Part shown: piece after piece, positions 50,846 to 64,000 of the stretch
Layout: each line of letters starts with the position of its first letter
How positions within the stretch are numbered: position 1 is the first letter of the stretch
NCBI GenBank assembly: GCA_964057225.1
Contig: OZ059900.1
Span: 9,310,501 to 9,374,500 of the forward strand
Source: Auanema rhodensis
Lineage: Eukaryota; Nematoda; Chromadorea; Rhabditida; Rhabditidae
Direction of reading: 5' to 3'
Length of the DNA: 64,000 nt
Program-made: the position numbers and the translations under genes
The notes under the pieces: model-generated
Database searches by the model: none
Told to the model about the DNA's origin: nothing
The model's input: only the letters and a program-made list of their open reading frames with translations

Positions 50846-53800
50846 GTTTTTGACACATTTGACGTTCTCAATTTTATGAATGCCTTTCTAACTAGTAGAG
50901 AAAAAATAATGAATATATATATGTCCCTATATAACCTCAAAGAAAACAGTTTTCTTGGTGTGAGAAAACGCGATGCAGGAACTAAAACATGCTACGTCAA
51001 ACCAATAAAACCGTGAATCTTCCAGTTGTTTTAAAACATGGCAGAGAAGGAAATATCTAGAGAAAAATTAAGAAAGATTAATCTAAAATGTCTAGGATAG
51101 AAAAGTGGTTGTAATTGGCACAACAGAGAAAATAAGAAACTATGGAGCACATTGATGTTGAAGATCATTTCTTGATGACAATCCAAAAATTGAAGAAGAT
51201 TAATTGCATTTGACTTGATAAGATGATGAAATTTGTCAAGGAAATATAGACTTAACGACATTTTTGTTAAAATTGTTTAAAACATCCGGTTGGTCAAGAT
51301 ATTTGAACACTAATTGACTTGCGTGAGATTTGCGCAAAATAAGGAGAAAAAGCTTCAATCTTTACTCTTCGTTTCTGATACACGCTCAAGCATCAATTAG
51401 GGCAAGGAAAAATGATAAAAAAAGCTGAGAAAATACAGCTGTAATAAGCCCTAAAAGGAGACCAACTTCTAAAAATCATTAATCTTTTGTCAAATGTCCT
51501 TCTTAAAGACTGGAACCAGTGACAAACATCTTCCTAGCGATAACATTGAGCAGTAGAATCAAGACCTGTGAAACAAAGTCAAGGAAGTCACGGAGAGCGC
51601 AAACGAAGCCTAATCGCTCTCAGCCTTATTCGGCTGTTGTCAACAACGACTCGTCAACGTAACGACGTATATCAGAAAGAAAGTGTGACGCTAATGTTGA
51701 AAATGACAGCAACAACCTGATGGATTGGTTGATTCTATCATTGAACTTCAGTCGATTCGTTCCAATTTATTGTCAAAAATCAAACGACGATATCGCTTAC
51801 GCCTTGTTGAAGACGGAAGATATGACCAGAGTTTTGAGAGATTGCGCGAAATCAAAGTGCATACTACGCTAATGTGAGAAATAAATGCGGAGAAATTGTA
51901 TTAATAGATATAGACTAGAATATTTGCAAAATTAGAATAAACACGTGAAGTTCATGCCAAGATCTGAGCTTATTTCAAGCATAATCTGGTTGGACATCAT
52001 CAAATTGCATTAGAGCACCAAAATTTAACTGAATGGAAATTTTTCAATTAAGAGACTAAGACATTTCCATTTTTATATGTACATATTCTGAGGATGATTC
52101 AAGCAATCATACTATGAATATATCTTTATTTTGATGAGTTAAAACACATCTGTGAAACATATGAAGTAATAAACTTGCATGAATGCATAAAATTCTCGAG
52201 AGCAAAAAATCAAAAAACATTCCGAAGCACTCGAATAAATCGCATATGCGTTAAGATAAATCGGATATAATAATGCGAAATTCATAGCATTTACTTCTTT
52301 TAGTTTCAGCCAACTATCACGATTCTCGAGTAATTCAAAGATTTCAAAACATTTGTTCGGAAGTTCATCTTAATGAACACTCTATTCCCTAGCTATTTTT
52401 ATCTTCTTTTGCAAATACGGAAGAAAAACTAATAATCAAGGAAAACCATCAGCCTCAAACTACAATTGATCAAGGTCAAACCAGGTAGATGAAAAGTGAC
52501 GTGAAAACGTGAACAGGTAGCGGAAAATGTTAGATTACAAAAACTTTTCATTGACAAATTTGCGTTATTTTCCTGATGATGTTATTGCTTACTACACAGC
52601 AATAGTTCAAAACTTTATCAAGAGCATTTTATGAAAAAAGTTTATCGTATGAACTTTGGCAGAAACATTCTCTTAAATTCGCTATACTGATTCAAGTAAT
52701 TTTCAATGCAGTGACTTGCCATTGTTCAGAAAAGACTTACTTATTTTATTTCCGAACACAGAACAACGATTTACATATTGAGTAGGACAATAAGTTTTCG
52801 AAGTAAGCGGTTCCTATTTTTTTCTAAAAAAAAGACATAGAATAAAGCCCTAAAGCACATGACGAACGACAAATAATGCGGATATCAAAAAAAATCTGAG
52901 GATAACATATGCATACGTAAATGTAGAGAAATTTAAAAAATAATGCAGTTTATGTATTTCTTGCATATGGGGAATTTTGTTTGAAGCCTTAAAAAATATT
53001 GAATAGAAAGTAGATGTCATGTTCGAATTCAAATGTGGTAAAAGTTGTGTATAACTGAGTGAACTAACTAACAGTAGATTCTCAAATAAGCTTAATGATA
53101 AAAGTGAGCGCAACTATCTGTGTAGGAATTCTAGCGACCAGAAGTTGAAACAAAATGAAGAAGATAAGATAATGAAATTTCACCAAACAAACATAATCTA
53201 ACACCGAATGCTATTCAAGACCGATAATCAGAACTCCAAATGTTGAAAAACATATAGACTAATGCATCGTTCTACGTCATGATAACTCATTTCGCACAGA
53301 GAGAAGAGATTAAGGAAGTATTTGAGTGAGACTGTCCGCGCAAACAAACAATAAAACATTAGGATTTTAATGTTACAACAGTTGAAATAAGTGCCAGAGA
53401 TGTTTCTAGCGTATAAGGTCAAAAATTAACTATAAGAGATAAAGTATTAAAAGTTAGTAATGCTATCTAACTGAATTGTAAAAATATTTTTTCGTAGATT
53501 TATCTGATACTGTTTTGAGCACAATATCAGATGCAGATTACCAATTAGTGATGGACGACCTTCCGCTTACGCAATAGCCTCGTCTACCAGACTAATCATG
53601 TATGGAAAATATCTCAAGTCCAAAGGATCAAGAGCGCTTGCGATCATCAGTTCAACTCCGTAATGTCGGTATTTTACCGTAATAAATAAGAGTAACAAAC
53701 AAACATTTTAACAATCAGTCTAGCTTGTGTATAACAGCATTTAACAGTATAACACGTTCTTGCTATTCAATCCCAATCAACAAACTTATTTTTGTGAATT

Positions 53801-56800
53801 TAATTCAAAATTAAAAACTAAAGTGCTTGTTGACATAAACTATGGTCAGCGAATTAATTAATTAGTTTAACATGCTAAGAATGAGGTAACAAGCATTAGT
53901 TCATTTTAATGAAATACATTGAGCATTTATACTAAAGCAAGAAAAATAGAAACTTAAAAAATACAGATGATCAAACATGAGGAAAAAGCATTATGAAGCG
54001 GGAGTAGTGTGCCAGAATCAATGAAAGTATATAGTGACAATTTCGGTGTTTCATTTATCATTCATCACTATCCCTTACTTTCAAACTCACAAATTTATGC
54101 GCTGTCTCTCTACCTATCTCACTGACTATAGTATAATCAACAATAAAACTATATAAATATAGACTGTTATTCAAAGCTTACTTTATTATCTTCTACAACT
54201 TTTAAAAAATATGATTGGGAATATATTCTACAAAATAATTCTTTTCGCATATTCATGATTTTGACACGAAATATGCTGAAATGTCAGTAACACGGTTATT
54301 TTCATTTATTGCTACGTTATAAAGTGCATTGTACTTAATGCCAAATTAGGTTTAGAAAGCAAAAAAAAACAAGAATAAGAGGAAGATTGAAATTAAATGC
54401 GATTAAATAATTAACAAATTTATTTCAAGCAAAAGAAAGTTGCTGAAGCACTTATTCAAATGAATATTTGAACTTTAGTTTGATAACCTACTACAAACTG
54501 ATAATCGATTTATGAATCTATGTCATTTCTATACACTGATAAAATATTCAGGAATTGAACTATTAATTGCATTAAAGAACAATCAAGAAATATTTTTTTG
54601 CTTTTCAAGTTGTGTATTGGGTATAAAACATCATGTATTTGAAAAGAATTGGAAGTTAGTTCAAGTGTAAAGATAAAAATCTGGGAGAAATTGAAAAACC
54701 ATGATGCTTTAGCGCAAGATTTTAGACCATTAAAAACAATGTCAAAATGAGAAATTTGAATCAAGTCAAAAGAGCGCACGTACATGAAAAAACATTTGCA
54801 CTACCACGGCTTGCAATAAAGAACGTTAGAAAGAATTTGCAAACTTTTTTCAAGTTGTTAAAAAAATTTCGTCATGCTGCAAGATTTATCCATTTTTCAT
54901 ATTTTCTAGATTTGCAAAACTAGCCATTGCGCTACGCTTTTATAGACAACTTCCTATCATGGATAGATGATAATGAATTTTGTAGAAGAATGTGGCAATG
55001 GAGAATAAGAAAATTATGAAAATAACTGTCAGATGAAACTGAAATAATTCAAGCTGATGGCAGGAAGGAGATGAGAAGAATGTCAGGGCGAAGCTAGAAA
55101 ATGTAAAAGAAACTGAAGAAATAGATAACAACAAGAGAATGTTCTGTGGATGAGCGAGAAAAGAAAATGAAGTGATGATGAAATGAGAGAATTAGCTAAA
55201 GAGGATATATGAGAGATAGGAAACAGATAGACAATGCACACAAGCTAATCAGAGAAGAAAGGAATCTGCCAACTTGTCAAAAGTTTTGAGAGCACTGATC
55301 TCTTTCAGTCAGCCTCATCCACTATCTATCTCTCATATCTTCTCTATATTTCCTTAAAATTTCAGTTTCCGCTCATCTACACAACTCTTCTCAATGGTTT
55401 TTCAATGTTTCTTTTACGTTATCTGTGGTTTCCATTTCAGCTCTTTCTGCTAAGTCCTCAACACATACGCTTACGTCATTCTAACGTCGTGTATATTCGT
55501 TTTAAAAATATGTCATATTCATTGAACAAATCCCAACCTAGTATATTTTCGCGGAGACAGAGGGATAGATGAACCAGAGTTATAATTTTTTTGAATCTAT
55601 TATTCTGTCTAACACACAGCCCCATACCACTTTCACTTTAAAAAAGAAGTAGCAAATATGAATTAAAATGCTGTTTTCAAGAAAAAAATCGGAGAGATTG
55701 CAACCTCAAGATAATAAATTACTGAAAGCTTGGACCACTTATCAGACATTTCTAGTTGAACTTATATTTGCTTTTCGTGATAAGGACCTGCTTTATTAGC
55801 ATTAATTGCTTATACATATATAACAGAGTATATAAACGCTTAGTTCCAATGCGTGTCAACGAAATTATAATATTATCAACCAAACAACTATAAGAAGCAT
55901 TTTACCAGCAAAACGATTAATAAAACAAAGAAATAAAATTTGTTGGATAACTAAGAGACATCAACGTAACCATGATATAAACTTATCACCAACAGTAGAG
56001 ATCACTGTTCACTTGTTTGGAAATGTTGCAAGCCGTACCTTGAAACTTTTTTATCGATACGAGAAAAAAAATGTTAAAGTTCAGTGTGGTGAAGTTAACC
56101 TCAATGTACAAACCTTTGCTCATTCTCTGAAGTTTATTTTTTTGTCATGCTACGCATAAGCTTAACCAAACTATGCACTGGTTTGTATGTATAGTTAGGC
56201 CTTCTTTTCCACCGTACTTTGTTCTTAGATGTGGCTTGATAAACATTGCGCATATAAAGTTCTGTTGAATTCACTCGCACGCAAGCAAATAATTGTACAA
56301 ATATCGGAAGAAAGTAAAAAATCACGTAAGCGAACTGATTGAAAAAGTTGCAAAAAATTAATAAACTTTCTAAAGTTGCATATAGCGGCATTCTAGGTTG
56401 GATGCTGCATTCGTAATATATTTGAAAATAATTTTTGTCAAGCTTAGGAAAAGAAAGAGAAACACTGAAGAAATATATAGCATAAAACCCAACGACCTAC
56501 GTGGTTAGCTCTAAAAGAAAATCGCACATGTTGGTCATAAATGTTTTTTAGAAACATAAAGAAAAATTGAGGGGCTTTTAAAAGTAAATGAGGTCGTTCG
56601 AATCATATCTTTTGAATATACTTTGTGTGATAACTGTTAAACTATGCAGTATTTAGTTTAGAACATATTAGAAGAAAGACAAGATAGACCAAAAAAATAT
56701 ATATTTCAAAGAAGAATTAAAGAGAATTAAAAAATTGACAAAAACATGAAACGTATGTGGGTAGTCAGTTCCCCTCGGGATAACTATTCTTTATAGAGAA

Positions 56801-58964
56801 ATTTTTTAGCTCTGCATTTCATAACGCCCATATGCAAGGCTAAAAATACATGAGCATACGAAATCGAAAAAGAATGCCCATCGGCTGCATAGCCACAGTT
56901 AAGCCAGGAAGCCACATTTCAGGAAATCCAAGATTAATAACAGCCTTAAGATATAAGATTAAGCTGTTCGCATTCTAAAGAGCATACGCATTTTCTTTTT
57001 CCGCTAGAAAAAACCATTAAGATTTAGAAAAAAGGAAAGTAATTGAATTTCACCGAATCACAAATAATACCAAATAGTAATGCTGGGAGAATATGTGAGG
57101 TAATCTCATAAAGAGTAAAGCCATAAAATGCAAAAATCTTTTCCCGTTCAAATGATTTTCGTTAGCTCAATGCACGTCAAATTCTTAGAAATTGCTTGAC
57201 AATTATTACGAAATATTGCAGAATTCATTGCATACTAAACGCAGTTATAGTGGCACATGGTATTATTAAGTTATATTTAGGCCCACTATGTCAGAGCAGT
57301 GAAAGTTGAGTTATATGATATGGTTGAGCAGCTGCTCATATTCATCCGAAAGTTCTTAAACTGGCGGAACTTTCACAAAAAAAAGCGAAGCAACGCAAAG
57401 AAATATTGTTTGAAGAAGTGGGTAGTATTACGACGTCGAAGAGATAAGTGCTACTATGTGATCAAGTTTCAGAGGGTAAATGATCAAAAATTCATATGAA
57501 AGAAGCAAAGCATACTGTTGAAAGCATTAATCGTATTTTTTCCTTGTTGGAAACTAAGCATACGAAAGGCAAAGTTTAATTTATATGGTGTACTTCCACT
57601 CAGAGTGGTGCTGATTACGCCATAATGATGCAAAGTCCACTAGTCGTCTTACAAAAAAAGTTAAAGTTCTATCCAAATACAAATAACCGAAAATGTTCGG
57701 AAAAAATTTCTAATACATGCACAAACCAACCTTACTATTTTGATGCATGGGAAATAAAAAGAGACTTACTCGTGTAAAAAAGAGCGAACAGTTTTGACTT
57801 TTCTACTGAAAATAGTAATCATGAGATTTACTTGCATAACTTGTATAAAAAAAAAACTTACTTGTTGTTGGAAGAAACACGATGACGATTAGAGGTTTGC
57901 GATCTGAAATAAAGAGCATGTAGGAAGAAGATTCAAAAAGGTATTTAAATTATTTTCATGAGAAAATGCGATTGAGGTCAGATAAATAGCTAAACACGTT
58001 TTTTAAGACGCTTATCTGCTTATGATATATCTGTTATCATCACTTAATCAACAAGACCACCACAGGTGATTTATTCGTAATTAGAGCAGTCTATTCAAAC
58101 CGGCTCCCGATAACCAATGTTATATTCTATATGCCTATTTATCTGATAGTGAAGGTTTCCGCTATCTTATGAAATGAACATAGGATATAGAATTCTTAAT
58201 CTCTTTCTGAGCAAAAATTAATGCTGCTGAGACAAATAGTATAAATAGTAATGAATTTGCGTAAGCAAACTGATTAACTGGAGCATGTAAATGAAAAAAT
58301 CTTTCAAATTGAATACGCAGGCACGTTTCATATAATGAAAATGATGAAACTTTTCAAATTATTCGCGAAAGATAACAAATTAGCAAGTACAAGGAAATAC
58401 GTTAGCAGGAAAAACTGGTGCTTATGTGCTCTTTATACAATTATCGGAATGATTTTCTTTTATAGGAAAGTTGAGGGCATTTGTGCTCTTATCACAATGT
58501 CCGTAATGAAGGGAACAAAATAGCATATTGGAAAACGATAAATACTTTGAAAAAGAAAAAAAAACTATGCAGATGAATAAATGAATGAAACTAGAAAATC
58601 TTACTTGGATGGAGAGACTTGCGGTTTTTCATCCTCAGACTCCGTAGACGATACATTTGCCATACTCATTTCAATGTCGCCTATAGGACTGACTGCTGGC
58701 TACAAATAAAAAGCAGCAGTTAAAAATATAATATTAATGAATAATTTCAGTCAGATTTATACATAAAATGTTTAAATTGTTATTTTCTTAATTTCTCACC
58801 TTAACATCACCAGATGACTCAGGAGAAATTGGTGGTGTTGAAGGACCTTGCTTCTGAAATATAATTATTAAAACCCGGAAATTTTAAAAACAACTTAAGA
58901 AAAAAATTAACTGTAAAAAAATGACCTCTGTAATTTCACCATCTTTCTCGTTCAAAACAACCAT
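41950..58964 (-). CDS. 15-exon gene, 557-aa Pro/Ser/Thr-rich protein, probably nuclear, unknown family
   Basis: Exons, 5' to 3', are 58,926-58,964, 58,800-58,853, 58,605-58,699, 57,862-57,903, 47,818-47,865, 46,860-47,088, 43,979-44,082, 43,817-43,935, 43,618-43,711, 43,198-43,241, 42,897-43,141, 42,769-42,829, 42,521-42,723, 42,282-42,477 and 41,950-42,050. They total 1,674 nt with every phase matching. Residues 1-90 are Ser/Pro/Glu-rich. RKRR at 108-111 may be a nuclear signal. Residues about 125-243 are the only folded-looking part, helical and acidic, split over three exons. Residues 244-557 are low-complexity, with PPP runs and many Ser, Thr and Gln. A transcription or chromatin cofactor is a guess from composition only. 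Weak points are the first donor (GTCATT) and the exon 7 donor, placed at GTTTGG to hold the frame. An acceptor (TATTCAG) 28 nt before the ATG may be a trans-splice site. Confidence 0.82.
44083..46859. other. Intron 6 of the 557-aa gene
   Basis: About 2.8 kb between exons 46,860-47,088 and 43,979-44,082. Both flanking splice sites are good (GTTAGT donor, TTTTCAG acceptor). No nested gene seen. Confidence 0.7.
48230..48370. repeat. Purine-rich GAA/GAC triplet tract
   Basis: The plus strand is almost pure purine with imperfect AAG, GAC and GAA triplets. Long open frames on both strands (Lys/Glu-rich one way, Ser/Phe-rich the other) follow from composition and are not genes. It lies inside the 10-kb intron. 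Confidence 0.9.
50794..50841. repeat. (TA)n microsatellite
   Basis: About 24 perfect dinucleotides inside the 10-kb intron. Confidence 0.95.
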
Positions 58965-58992
58965 TGCACTAATTTATTGTTTCAAGATTGCA

Positions 58993-61900
58993 CTGAATAT
59001 GTGATATAAGAGTAAATTTAATATGATATGAAAATTAAAAAAAATAAAGTGTTACTCTATAAAAATAATACAAAAAAGGAGAAAGAATTAAATTAGTAAT
59101 AAGAATATGAAGAAAAAAATTCAAAAAAAATTAAATCGAAATACGCATTTTGTCGTCGAGTGATGTTCAAATGACGCTATGTACGCTAAACACAGTGCGA
59201 CCTAGTTCTTTTTTCAAAAAATATTTCATATTGAATAAAACCTTCAAAATCTATTATCTGATTACTTTTATATTTTATTTTGTAGAAATAATGCTTCTCG
59301 TGAGGATAAAGTTTTTTTTTTCAAATTTGAAGCCACATATCTAAGTATTGTTCAATGTTTCAAAAATTTAGAAATATTGCTAAGGCGCTGATAAATTATA
59401 AACAAGCTCCCCGTACTTGATGAAAACAAAAAAATTAAATAAGATACTATTCACTCTAACTAAATATTTTATAAGTTCAACTAAAATTTTTGAAAAAAAA
59501 CTGTGTTTCTTTGTAATAAAATGTTCACATAGAACTCAAAGCAAATTAAATTGATGGATTTAAGAACATGAAAATGTAATCAGGATGACAATAATTTTTA
59601 TGTTTCATTACATACATTTTTATATATTTAAACATATTGATTTTATCTTGATCTCGTCTCTAATAATATGTAGCTATGTAGTTTGTTAAAGTCAAAACTA
59701 CAAGTCGAGTTTGTAATACAACATTGTCCCCCCTTATACAATCTTTTTCGTTGATTGCGATATTGTAGTTTATTACAATTCTCATTAAAGACAAAGAATG
59801 TTTTTATAGAATTAATGATCCTTTGGAAACTAAACTTGTAAAATGTATGGTTGAGCATAATATGTCATTAGTTATGTCTTCTGCATTACATTCATGTATT
59901 CATATGAAATCTGAGAAAGTTTCTCTTATTTCTGTTTGGAATAAAAATTGTTCATTGATGATTCGATTAATTTATCATATTCTTAAAAACGTTTTAAAGC
60001 AAATACGGGGATGAGAGGTTTATAAAATATTTATTTGATAGTAATGAAAAAGATATAAATATATATTTAATATTAATACCTTGAAAGCTGAGGATAAAAC
60101 AGACCATCCTCTATTTTTTTAAATTCCAAACGGTTGAAAAAACTTATACAAAGTGAAATGAAATTAATATCATAGTAAAATAGTGAATGACAATGTACGG
60201 AAACCATTTTCATATTGGCAGTCATGGTCAACCCGATAAAAAAAATACAAAAAAGAGGATCACAAACAAAATTTTTATGATAAAATGAGAAAATTAACGA
60301 CAAATGCGGGAAGTAATGGTTAGAAAATCCAAGAAAAAAAGTGGTTTGACTGTTAAAGCAAAAATGCAGCAATGATAAAATATCAAAGGACAATTGACAA
60401 TTTGGTTATCGAAGCAAAAAAAAAGATGTTTTATAGAATTATCGATAAATGTCATTAATAGAAGATATGAAAAGCAATCAATGTGTCTCATTAGTGGATT
60501 AGTTTGTGCATTCGTTATATAGATGTAAGTGAAGACTAAGTTACACTAATAGGCTATAATATGAATGATGAAATTGTGAACAAATTGTATAATATTATAA
60601 TTTCTAAAATTATTTTTAAATATGCAATTAAAATAAATAATACAAACTGGTTAGTTTGAAATGTGTTTTCATCTTATATTAGAGTGAAAAAGAAAATTAT
60701 CATTTTTTGGTTATAAAACAAAGAAATTTGTTCAAATTTGATACTTTTCTCATTGGTTAATCCAAGTCTGTCTCCATTTTCCTCATTTGTCTCATTTCAC
60801 TTATACATCTTTTAACTTTGATTGTCGCCCTACTTTCAATTGCTGTTGACGCGGAGAACGCTACGTGAACATCGTAGACGCAGATTCAAAGAACATGATT
60901 TGCTAGAATATTTGAGAAAGATAGAGAAACAGGACAAAAATACGATGTAGGTTGAAACTAAAAACAAGGAGAAGAAAATGACATAACGAGAAGAGAAAGT
61001 CAGAAAATAAAGAAGAAATATGCAATACGAGAGAATTAGATTAATAAGCAAAAATTGTTGGTTAAGAAACTAGCTAGAATCATTGTGAACATGATGATGG
61101 CCCAGGTGTTGAAAGAAAGTTGTTGGATTATAAACAAAAAATTATAGAAAGATGGTTAGAGAGTAATGAGATGTGAAGGTAAAGTAAAATAATTCTTTGA
61201 GAGAGTTAGAGAAAACAAGAGAGAAGAAACCTATGAGAGGTTCAACAGCAGAGAGAAAGGGCGGGAAGTAAATAGGCTTTGTTAAGGATGGCAATTCAAT
61301 AGAAAACGAAGAAAAGGTATTTCAGATGGCAATTAGCAAGCATGACCCTTAACAGCATCAGTTATGCAGTTTTACCACAAGGTCTACGAACCCTATCGAT
61401 CAGTTGCTATTGTAAATTGGTTAATGACTACACTCGTTGTTCTTGCTCTCGAACACGGTTATGAGAACTGTGCGTTGTTGTTCCGTCAATGATATTTTCA
61501 AGTATTTCCATGCCAAATACATATTCAGTCACTGCTAACGCCCAATGATTGAGTAACCGATTGAAATGCCATGTTTTCGTCTAAAAAAACCTTGACTTTT
61601 TCTTTCACTTTTGTCATAACCGCACCTCTTCTCACTAATATATCAACCGGAACATTTTTTAAATTATTGCAAAATTGTCATGTTTTTTCTCATTTGATTA
61701 GAATTTTTTTTGCAAATTTACAAATTCAAATTTGTTTATTTTATATGTCATCCTTGTTATTTTATCGTTTTAACTCGCCATGATTCTTCCTTCTAATTTT
61801 CAAATTTAACCTTTCCGAAATGATCGCTGAGACTAGTAATGCCAAAACGTTGTCGTTGACTCATTAGTAAAGAAATGTGAAGAACAACTTGACATTCAAC

Positions 61901-62469
61901 ACAATTTATCAAATTTTTTTCGAGGTTTTGTTATTAAACAATTCGGTATAAAAATTCCTAATTGTTTCATCATAATTGTTTTTAATTTCGAAATCAATTC
62001 ATATTTTTGATGATATTGAGCTTATTCCAAAATTTTAGTCATTTTCGTCAACTTCAAAAAGGGGGGTTCGTTACTCATCGCTTCAATATATAACTCTCAT
62101 GAAAATGCCTTTATATCAATTGTCCAGCATTGTGCGCAACCAGAAACTACTTGTTCTTCAACATTTTCTTCAGGTTTTATCAGCAAATCGCATGATCATC
62201 ATACCTTTTTCTAATTTCTGACCTAACTCTCATACATCTTTATTCTATTCATAACTTTTTGTTACATTCTGTTTCTTTTTCTGTTTATAATTACTAATTA
62301 AATATATATTCACATGATAAATCAGTATAACACTCCCACTTATTCTCTCAAGTTTAGTTATACTGTTTGTGTGATTTCAGATATTTAGTTTAATTAACTA
62401 GTACTTCGTTATAAAACTTCTTCTGCGTTCTTCTTTTCATTCACATTTTTTAGATTGAATATATTAGGC
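58993..62469. other. Intergenic DNA between divergent genes
   Basis: It lies between the 5' end of the minus-strand 557-aa gene and the plus-strand exon at 62,470, so it should hold both promoters. No coding exon, RNA gene or named motif was recognised. Confidence 0.5.
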
Positions 62470-62548
62470 ATGAGGTTAGCATTGACTATTCTGGCGATTA
62501 GCCACTTGACATTGGTCGTAGCCGATATACTTGGAAATGGCATTGTCG
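62470..62548 (+). CDS. First exon of a secreted or membrane protein gene (partial)
   Basis: The ATG opens a 26-residue segment, MRLALTILAISHLTLVVA, then DILGNGIV, which reads as a classical signal peptide with likely cleavage after the VVA. A GT donor follows (GTACGT) in phase 1. An acceptor (TTTTTTAG at about 62,451) lies about 18 nt upstream and could receive a spliced leader. No second exon that keeps the frame was found before 64,000, so the gene probably continues beyond the window behind a first intron longer than 1.4 kb. Product unknown. Confidence 0.65.
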
Positions 62549-64000
62549 GTACGTTTAATATGTTCTTTCAAATTGTAAACTGCTCTCCAAGTTGGAAAAT
62601 TTTAATGCTTTTGTATCAATTGAGAACAAAGTAAAATCTTAACTTTCCACAATTTTCCTCAATCGTGTTTCAATGTCATTCATTTCTTTGTTCATGAAAT
62701 GTGCAACTATTCTGAACATTAATCCAAGAAGATGGAGAAAAAAGTTATGTTTTCAAAATGAAAAGAGGAAAAAGAAATTAAATTGAGATCTCTGATCAAT
62801 TCTTAAAAAATAAAATAAAATAATTACTAAATAAACTTATCTAAAAGTCTCAAAAAAGCTCAAATTGTTAAAATTGAACATTGGTCCCTCTCAAAAGCAT
62901 CGCGTATTATATATCTAGTGCACCGCTGTTTATATCTTCCGGGCAAGCTTTTACCATCTATCTCTTTTTGTTTATCTTTATGATTAACATTAAATCTTTC
63001 ATTTAAGACAAAGATCAGTTTTAATATAAGAACTGTAATGTTTTAATAATCTTGCCTATATCAATCTCAGCTAGGCATTCAAGCTCACACTCTTTTTTGC
63101 CTTTTAATTATTTGAGAACACTTACACATATCAATTTAATGTTGATCATGTTAATCATCATTTCTTATATTTCTCATTATGTCATTTGTCTTATTTCCTT
63201 TTTTGCTTGTGTGTGACGGCATTCGATAGTTAATTTCCCATAAAAGCGCTCAATTACTTTATATATTTCGATGTCAATGCCACAAATGTCATTCGCTAAC
63301 TATAGAAGTGTTCAATCAAAGCATCATATCAAACTATTTTGTAATCAACATCATGCACAACGAATATCACACAGGTTTTTTTCTTCTTAGGTTTCCCAGA
63401 AAGAAGAATTATTATAGAAAACTGTCTCTTTCATTCAGCGATTGCAAGACTATTCAATAAAACATATGCTGTTCAAGTTTCTTAAGTAGCCTTTTATTGC
63501 TGTGTTAACTGATGGGGAAAAATATGAATAAACGAAAAAAAAACAGAAATTCATTCAGTTCAATCCCAGCTGTATAATCCGTCCCGTTTTGGAAATACGA
63601 GATTCAATCAGATATTAGCCCACAAAACAGGTTTATAGAGTTCTTGTACTACCACAAACGCATTTTTCTTTTCATTTTTCAGCGCATTGAATTTGAAAGT
63701 GCATTTTAACAGTAACATTAACTAAAAACAACATCCTTTGATAGAACGAGTAGAAAAGCTGCATGACAATGATCACAATGAATACAAATATAATCAACAA
63801 ATGGATTCAAGCTGCGGCATTAGCATTCAATCCGTTATATTCATTGTTTGAAAGTAAACTTTACGTTTTGAGATATGATATGAAAACTATTTTCCATAAT
63901 TCATTGAACAAATAGAAATCAATTTAATTTCATTTTCTCAACTTCAACATGTTTAAATAGGTGTTCAATTAACGTTAAATGAGCATCTTATCGTTAGAAA
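62549..64000. other. Probable first intron of the 62.5-kb gene
   Basis: AT-rich with no convincing exon. The best acceptor, at about 63,680 (TTTTTCAG), leads straight into a TGA in the required phase and is rejected. Confidence 0.4.

Larger units (their letters stand above)
47866..57861. other. 10-kb intron 4 of the 557-aa gene
   Basis: It runs from the GTAAGT donor after 57,862 to the TTTTAG acceptor before 47,865. It contains a GAA/GAC-rich purine tract (48,230-48,370), a TA repeat (50,794-50,841) and unique AT-rich DNA. Two adjacent minus-strand open frames at 49,860-50,280 are not supported as a gene. The flanking exons are joined only by reading phase, so two separate genes cannot be excluded. 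Confidence 0.55.

Noticed and set aside
1..64000. CRISPR arrays, bacterial operons or Wolbachia insertions
   Set aside because: No spaced short direct repeats, ribosome-binding sites or bacterial-type ORFs were found; the only regular repeat is the 2,676-bp 5S array.

Overview
This is a eukaryotic nuclear window, most likely from a parasitic nematode. It is about 70% A+T and gene-poor. Its genes have short introns with GTAAGT donors and TTTTCAG-type acceptors, and several start codons sit just downstream of a bare acceptor, as expected for spliced-leader trans-splicing. The 5S rRNA is nematode-like, and the mobile-element debris is of hAT and BEL/Pao type. No bacterial or Wolbachia-like operon and no CRISPR array was seen. 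All exon models were built by hand from splice sites and reading phase, without transcript data.

Layout. Bases 1-13,100 have no gene I can support, only simple repeats. Bases 13,130-14,615 hold a decayed hAT transposase whose 3' end is cut off by a tandem array. Bases 14,616-24,946 are that array: 3.9 near-identical units of 2,676 bp. On the minus strand each unit carries a complete 5S rRNA gene, a three-exon gene for a 160-aa acidic/coiled-coil-like protein (array gene A), a relic of a second 5S 3' end, and a second small spliced gene (array gene B) with an in-frame stop codon. Bases 24,945-29,224 hold a scrambled BEL/Pao retroelement: a 5' LTR and gag-protease ORF on the plus strand, then an inverted block with the pol C-terminus and an envelope-like glycoprotein remnant, then a partial 3' LTR. 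A six-exon gene of unknown function (288 aa) lies at 30,717-31,805 (+). A near-perfect giant palindrome, two 1,333-bp arms around a 314-bp loop with tRNA-like segments, spans 32,381-35,360.

Bases 38,612-58,964 carry two same-strand (minus) genes. The first transcribed is a 15-exon gene for a 557-aa Pro/Ser/Thr-rich, probably nuclear protein, with a 10-kb intron. About 0.9 kb downstream is an eight-exon hnRNP A/B-Musashi-like protein with two RRMs and two apparent GC-AG introns. A signal-peptide first exon (+) at 62,470 starts a gene that runs off the right edge.

The most unusual feature is the array: protein-coding genes with intact splice sites are embedded in, and homogenised with, a 5S rDNA repeat. 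The unit looks like a dimer of two ancestral '5S plus small gene' modules, one of whose 5S genes has been lost. A shared upstream motif near 29.9 kb, 30.5 kb and in every unit may link the array genes to the 30.7-kb gene.
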